DNA of 9,893 nucleotides from Actinocrinis sp046724665. GTDB taxonomy: Bacteria; Actinomycetota; Actinomycetes; Streptomycetales; Catenulisporaceae. The stretch covers positions 1-9,893 of the forward strand of contig JBKOWZ010000115.1 in NCBI GenBank assembly GCA_046724665.1, given 5' to 3'. The translations under genes and the position numbers were made by a program. Below are positions 6,077-9,893 of this stretch, one piece after another (the first letter of the stretch is position 1; each line of letters opens with the position of its first letter). The notes under the pieces were generated by a model, which saw only the letters and a program-made list of their open reading frames with translations, searched no databases and had not been told where the DNA came from.

Positions 6077-7233
6077 TGTTCGATCCCCTCATCGGACGGC
6101 ACGATCTCAATGGTCTGCGTCAAGTCCTCGTCCGCCCGCGGCGACCCGTCCGGCGGATATGCGGCGAGCACGGTGGTGATGTTGTCCTGGCCGCCGCCGT
6201 CGAGGGCCACGGCGGTGAGCGTCACGGCGCCGGCCGCCAGACCGCGCGCGGCGTCGGCGGCCACGAGGCGGGCCAGGTCCCCCGCGTCCCAGACGTAGTT
6301 CCACAACCCGTCGCTGCACGCCAGCACGAGGCCGGGGCCGTCCGGCACGAACCGGCGCACGTGCGGCGGCTCTGCCGGGGCGTCGGGGCCGAGCCAGCGC
6401 AGAATCGCGTGCGCGTGCGGCGCCTTGTACGCCTCGGCCTCCTCGACCGCGCCCTCGATGATCAGCTGTCCCGCCCAGGTGTCGTCGTCGGTCAGCCGCC
6501 GGGAGCTCGCGCCGTCCGCGCCCAGCCAGTAGACGCGGCTGTCGCCGACCCAGCCGACCGTGACGAGTCCGGGCTCGACGACCGCGGTGGCGATGGTGCA
6601 CGAGGGCGCGCCGGCGCGGTCCTGATACTCCTCGCCCAGCGCGGCGACGGCACGCTGCGCGGCCTCGATCGCGGCACTGATGGAGGCGTCCGCGGGCTCG
6701 CCGCGGCGCAGCGGCTGCAAAATGTGCTCAAGGGCGGTGTCCGCGGCCAGCTGCGAGGCGCGCTGCGGGTCGGTGGAGGTGGACACGCCGTCGCAGACCA
6801 CGATGACACCCGCCGCCGGCCGGCCGGATTCCGGGCCGATCACGGCGAACGCCATCGCGTCCTCGTTGCGGCTGTGCCGCAACCCGCGGTCGGTCACGCC
6901 GGCCACGCTGCCGAGGTCGCGCTCGACCCGGTCACGCCCAGAGGGCGCGAGCCTGCCGCAGTTGTCGCAGTACCCGTCGGAGAACGCGGTCTGCCCGCAA
7001 TCGGGACACGGAACCTGCGCGGCGTCGGGCGGCGCGGCGCGGCGCACCGCGAGGTCGGCGCCGCAGGCTTCGCAGAACCCGTCGCCGGGCAGCACCTCGG
7101 CCCCGCACGACGCGCAGGCGAGGTGCGGCTGCGCAGCGCCCTCAGCCTGTTCGGGTAAAGCCTGCGCGGGTACAGCCGCGACTACCGCGTCCGGATGTTG
7201 CGTAGGCAGGGCGCCGTCCTCCGTTCCGCTCAT
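6073..7233 (-). CDS. PP2C-family Ser/Thr phosphatase with N-terminal zinc ribbons
   Basis: A 386-residue protein. The N-terminus carries a zinc ribbon made of two CxxC knuckle pairs: CASCG/CEACG (40-58) and CPDCG/CDNCG (76-93). The PP2C domain (about 107-360) shows RNEDA (122-126), CDGVS (147-151), GDSRVY (230-235), SDGLWN (307-312) and GGGQDN (346-351). The metal-binding acidic residues of the family (D125, D148, D308, D350) are all present, so it should be an active Mn/Mg-dependent phosphatase. A short tail carries TQTIEI (372-377). No membrane segment is visible. Its ATG overlaps the kinase stop (ATGA, 7230-7233) and its own stop overlaps the next GTG. The neighbours indicate that it reverses phosphorylation by the upstream kinase; that pairing is inference from the operon. 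Confidence 0.93.
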   Translation of the reverse strand: MSGTEDGALPTQHPDAVVAAVPAQALPEQAEGAAQPHLACASCGAEVLPGDGFCEACGADLAVRRAAPPDAAQVPCPDCGQTAFSDGYCDNCGRLAPSGRDRVERDLGSVAGVTDRGLRHSRNEDAMAFAVIGPESGRPAAGVIVVCDGVSTSTDPQRASQLAADTALEHILQPLRRGEPADASISAAIEAAQRAVAALGEEYQDRAGAPSCTIATAVVEPGLVTVGWVGDSRVYWLGADGASSRRLTDDDTWAGQLIIEGAVEEAEAYKAPHAHAILRWLGPDAPAEPPHVRRFVPDGPGLVLACSDGLWNYVWDAGDLARLVAADAARGLAAGAVTLTAVALDGGGQDNITTVLAAYPPDGSPRADEDLTQTIEIVPSDEGIEQ

Positions 7234-9638
7234 ACCAGGGTCCTGGGACGCAGCGAGTTGGCCTGGTCCACCAGCTCGATCCGGCTTCTGCGATCAGCGG
7301 CCATCCGGGCGCGCGCCCGGTACGAGCGCTCCAGGGCAAGACGCACCTCGCGCTCGGTCAGGTCGGCGTCGAAGACCCGGCCCTGCGACATGTTCCGGGC
7401 CACCGCCGAGGCCGGCGGATGCGCGCCGACCCAGTCGAGCGCGCCGAGCAGCACCCGGCACACCATCGACTCGTACGCCTCGCCGTCCAGGCCGAGCGCC
7501 TGCACGCGACTGCTCATCTCGTGCAGCTCGGCGGGCGCGGCGCCGTCGGCGAACCCGGGCGAGCGCAGCCGGGTGGTGATCGACTGCACCTCGGCGGAGG
7601 TGCGGTGGATCGACGACTCGGGCACCTGGCCGAGCACCGCCACGGCTCCGGCGTGGTCGTTCTGCGCTATCCGCAGCCTGGCCAGCGCGAAGGCCGCGGT
7701 CGCGTAGGAGCGGTCCACCGTCCAGACCAGCTGGTAGTAGCGCGCCGCCTGCTCGCCGCGCCCGGCCAGCTCCGCCGCGGCGGCCAGGCCGAGCTTCGGC
7801 GCCTGCTCGCCGGGCAGCTCGTCATAGCAGGAGTCGAAGTTCGCGTACGCCTGGTCGGGCCGGCCCCGGGTCAGCTCGAGCAGCCCGCGGTACCAGAGCA
7901 CCCGCCAGTCGTAAGGGTCCTGCTGCCGTAGGAACTCGAGCCATCGCTCGGCCTCGGCCAGCTCGCCCTCCTCGATCTGCGCGCGCACCAGCCGGTAGTA
8001 GGACTCGGTGGACTCGTGCGGCAGCGCGTTCAGGGCATTGATGATCTGCCGAGGCGAGCCGCCGAGGGTGGCCAGCGTGCCCGCGTTCGGGTCGGTCGGA
8101 TCGACGGTCGGGATCGGCAGCGCGGCGGCGAACTGCGCGCCGGACGGCAGTTCAAGGTCGGTGCCCACCGCCAGCCGCTCGCCGGTGAACAGGCCGGGGA
8201 TCGCCGGATACGGCCGGGAGTCGGTCAGCGCGAGCACCTCGCGCAGCACCCCGGTCAGCTGCCCGGCCATCTCGGCGGCGGAGGAGAAGCGGCGCTCGCG
8301 GCGCCGGTGCGTGGCCCGGCGCAGCGCGCGGTCGAAGGACTCGTACTCGGCCAGCAGCGGCACCGAGCCGCGCTGCGGCAGCGTGGTGGCGAAGCTCGAG
8401 GTGTAGCCCTTGAAGTCGAAGGAGAGCACGGCCATCATCCGGCCTACGGTGAACAGGTCGGACTCGACCGACGGGCCGTCCTGCGCGATCTCGGGGGCCT
8501 GATAGCCGACGGTGCCGTAGACCGCCGAGTCCTCGTCGTCGAAGGCACGCACCGCGCCCATGTCGATCAGCTTGAGCTGCTCCTCGGACTGGATCACGTT
8601 GTCCGGCTTGAAGTCGCAGTACAGCAGGCCGATCGAGTGCAGGTAGCCGAAGGCGGGCAGGATCTCGATCGCGTAGGCCAGCACCTGCGCGAGCGGCAGC
8701 GGCGCGCCGGCGTGCCCGTTCTTGTAGTCAAGCGCGATCTGCTTGAGCGACTTGCCGCCGACGTACTCCATCACGATGTAGTCGTCGCCTAGGTGCCGCA
8801 CGAAGTTGTAGATCTTGACCACGTTCGGGTGCTCGACCTCGGCGAGGAACTGCCGCTCGGCCACCGCCGCGGCCATCGCGTCCTGGTCGCCGGTGTCCAG
8901 CAGGCCCTTGAGAGCGACCCAGCGCCCTGAGACGTTGTTGTCGCGGGCCAGGTAGATCCAGCCGAGGCCGCCGTGCGCCAGGCAGCCGAGCACCTCGTAC
9001 TGCCCGCCGATCAGGTCCCCCGCGGACAGCTTGGGAGTGAAGTCGTACGCGTTGCCGCACTTGGCGCAGTAGCCGCTGGTGCGCCCGGGTCGGCCCTGCC
9101 GGGAGCGGCCGACCTGCTCGCCGCACTTCGAGCAGTACCGCTTGTGCTCGGGCACCTGCGGGTCGGCGAGCACCGCCTCGCTCGGGTCGCGGTACTCCAC
9201 CTGCGGGATCTCGACCAGGCCGAGCCCGAGCCCGCCTCGCCTGCTCGAACCGGAACTGCGGCCCGACGTGCTGCGCGAGGTGCCGGTACGCGCGGAGACG
9301 GCCGAACCGCGGCTGCGGCCGGTGGACGTGCGGCCGGTCGAGGAGGAGCCGCGCACCGAGCCGGTACGTACGGACGCCGACCTGTTCGCAGCGTTCGACG
9401 AACCCGCGCGGCCGGTGCCCGTGCCCGATCCGGGGCTCGCCGCCATGCCGCAGGTGTCGCAGTACCCGTCTTCGATGGTGCCGCCGCAACCGGTCCGCGT
9501 GCAGCGCTGCGGACCGGACGCCGGCGCCGCGGTCTGTACCGCCGCCGCGGGCTTCTGCGCGAGCCCGCAGGTGTCGCAGTACCCATCTACGATCGTGCCG
9601 TCGCAGCCCGGACGGCCGCACCTGACCCCGCCGCTCAT
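7230..9638 (-). CDS. pknG: PknG-type Ser/Thr protein kinase with zinc ribbons and TPR domain
   Basis: An 802-residue protein, longer than the 750 of M. tuberculosis PknG. In order: two near-identical zinc ribbons (7-25 and 46-64, each ending DGYCDTCG); a Ser/Thr/Gly/Arg-rich disordered linker (about 66-135); the PknG rubredoxin-like module (YCSKCG 168-173, YCAKCG 190-195); a kinase domain (about 212-470); and a TPR-rich C-terminus. Kinase landmarks are AHGGLGWIYLA (221-231), the ATP-binding lysine K244, catalytic YCDFKPDN (340-347), LIDMGAV (357-363) in place of DFG, and APE (381-383). Sharing AHGGLGW and EEQLKLID with PknG makes the family call firm. PknG proteins are soluble and act on FHA proteins controlling glutamate and TCA metabolism. 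The ATG at 9638 was chosen because it overlaps the preceding stop (ATGA) and follows GGAGAGG; an upstream in-frame start (9752) would lie inside the preceding gene. Confidence 0.94.
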   Translation of the reverse strand: MSGGVRCGRPGCDGTIVDGYCDTCGLAQKPAAAVQTAAPASGPQRCTRTGCGGTIEDGYCDTCGMAASPGSGTGTGRAGSSNAANRSASVRTGSVRGSSSTGRTSTGRSRGSAVSARTGTSRSTSGRSSGSSRRGGLGLGLVEIPQVEYRDPSEAVLADPQVPEHKRYCSKCGEQVGRSRQGRPGRTSGYCAKCGNAYDFTPKLSAGDLIGGQYEVLGCLAHGGLGWIYLARDNNVSGRWVALKGLLDTGDQDAMAAAVAERQFLAEVEHPNVVKIYNFVRHLGDDYIVMEYVGGKSLKQIALDYKNGHAGAPLPLAQVLAYAIEILPAFGYLHSIGLLYCDFKPDNVIQSEEQLKLIDMGAVRAFDDEDSAVYGTVGYQAPEIAQDGPSVESDLFTVGRMMAVLSFDFKGYTSSFATTLPQRGSVPLLAEYESFDRALRRATHRRRERRFSSAAEMAGQLTGVLREVLALTDSRPYPAIPGLFTGERLAVGTDLELPSGAQFAAALPIPTVDPTDPNAGTLATLGGSPRQIINALNALPHESTESYYRLVRAQIEEGELAEAERWLEFLRQQDPYDWRVLWYRGLLELTRGRPDQAYANFDSCYDELPGEQAPKLGLAAAAELAGRGEQAARYYQLVWTVDRSYATAAFALARLRIAQNDHAGAVAVLGQVPESSIHRTSAEVQSITTRLRSPGFADGAAPAELHEMSSRVQALGLDGEAYESMVCRVLLGALDWVGAHPPASAVARNMSQGRVFDADLTEREVRLALERSYRARARMAADRRSRIELVDQANSLRPRTLV
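9448..9493. repeat. Internal kinase-gene repeat, copy 1 (second zinc ribbon)
   Basis: A 46-base segment that matches 9565-9610 at 40 of 46 positions, 117 bases apart. It encodes the second zinc ribbon of the kinase. The high nucleotide identity suggests a fairly recent duplication or gene conversion. Confidence 0.7.
9565..9610. repeat. Internal kinase-gene repeat, copy 2 (first zinc ribbon)
   Basis: Partner of 9448-9493. It encodes the first zinc ribbon of the kinase, which has the same spacing of cysteines and glycines as the second. Confidence 0.7.
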
Positions 9639-9893
9639 CCTCGAACCTCTCCCCCTCGGGTCGGCTGCGCCGGCCGGTCCAACGCCAGCACGGCCTTCTG
9701 GTACGCGGCCAGCGCCCTCGTGGACGCCGCCAGGTCGCACGGCTTGGACCACAGCAGTTCGTGCGCCTCGCGGTGCAGCGCCTCGAGCCGGGGATCCTCA
9801 GCCGCCCCCGATCTTGCCGCCCGCACCCGGTACGCCGCCAGTCTGCCGCGTAATTCCTCGCGCCGCTCCACCAGCCCCGCGACCGCCCGGTGC
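9635..9893 (-). CDS. Unidentified gene, C-terminal helical end only (5' end outside window)
   Basis: The frame is open from the window edge to the TGA at 9635-9637 (86 residues visible). The segment is a charged helical region rich in Arg, Glu, Ala and Leu (ERREELRGRLAAYRVRAAR) with a later LLWSKPCDLAASTRALAAYQKAVLAL; I would expect a helical bundle or coiled coil. A GTG at 9871 could start it, but the frame runs on without a stop, so a longer gene is likely. The stop overlaps the kinase ATG (ATGA), placing it first among the visible operon genes. In mycobacteria and corynebacteria pknG lies beside glnX and glnH (membrane and amino-acid-binding sensor); this could be such a sensor's cytoplasmic tail, but that is a guess. 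Confidence 0.7.
   Translation of the reverse strand, partial: HRAVAGLVERREELRGRLAAYRVRAARSGAAEDPRLEALHREAHELLWSKPCDLAASTRALAAYQKAVLALDRPAQPTRGGEVRG

Noticed and set aside
4895..6298. Long plus-strand open frame (467 codons) opposite the VWA gene
   Set aside because: The translation is rich in Arg, Gly, Ala, His and Pro with no recognisable motif, as expected of a shadow of a high-GC gene. The minus-strand VWA and PP2C frames have complete family motifs.
9639..9752. Extended kinase start at 9752
   Set aside because: The extra residues would overlap the preceding gene by over 100 bases and show no motif. The ATG at 9638 has a good ribosome binding site and the 4-bp overlap seen at the other junctions.
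3721..9893. Type VI secretion kinase/phosphatase/FHA (PpkA/PppA/Fha) module
   Set aside because: The parts list is similar, but the kinase is clearly PknG-type and no secretion gene is present in this actinomycete window.

Overview
The window comes from a high-GC actinomycete. The evidence is strong G/C third-position bias in the real genes, GTG starts, and gene families that are mostly actinobacterial: a DUF574/Methyltransf_19 SAM methyltransferase, an XRE/DUF5753 regulator paired with a DUF397 small protein, and a PknG-type kinase. The content suits a Streptomyces-like or related filamentous genus. The species cannot be named from the sequence. I found no tRNA, rRNA, CRISPR array or insertion sequence.

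Layout. (1) Bases 1-1077 (+) hold the 3' part of a secreted GH18 chitinase: the tail of an upstream domain, a Pro/Thr/Ser linker, then a complete catalytic domain. (2) A 12-bp perfect hairpin separates it from a convergent SAM methyltransferase gene (1243-2082, -). (3) A short divergent promoter region (2083-2195) leads to an XRE/DUF5753 regulator (2196-3068, +) and its DUF397 partner (3350-3595, +). These two genes share a conserved two-part upstream element. (4) Two tandem hairpins (3630-3703) lie between the DUF397 gene and the right-hand operon, which runs on the minus strand to the end of the window.

The right-hand operon is transcribed leftward: an unidentified gene cut by the window edge (its C-terminal helical end only), a PknG-type Ser/Thr kinase, a PP2C phosphatase, a von Willebrand A (VWA) protein and an FHA protein. 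The first four genes overlap by 4 bp at each junction (ATGA, ATGA, GTGA), so they are probably translationally coupled. The FHA gene follows after a 73-base gap that contains a small hairpin. Kinase, phosphatase, phosphothreonine reader and MIDAS adaptor make a complete write/erase/read set. Kinase, phosphatase and FHA protein all begin with related DGYCDxCG-type zinc ribbons, which suggests a shared assembly or sensing module.

The most interesting parts are this zinc-ribbon-tagged phosphosignalling operon and the common upstream element of the regulator pair. The individual families are known. How the parts connect is inference.
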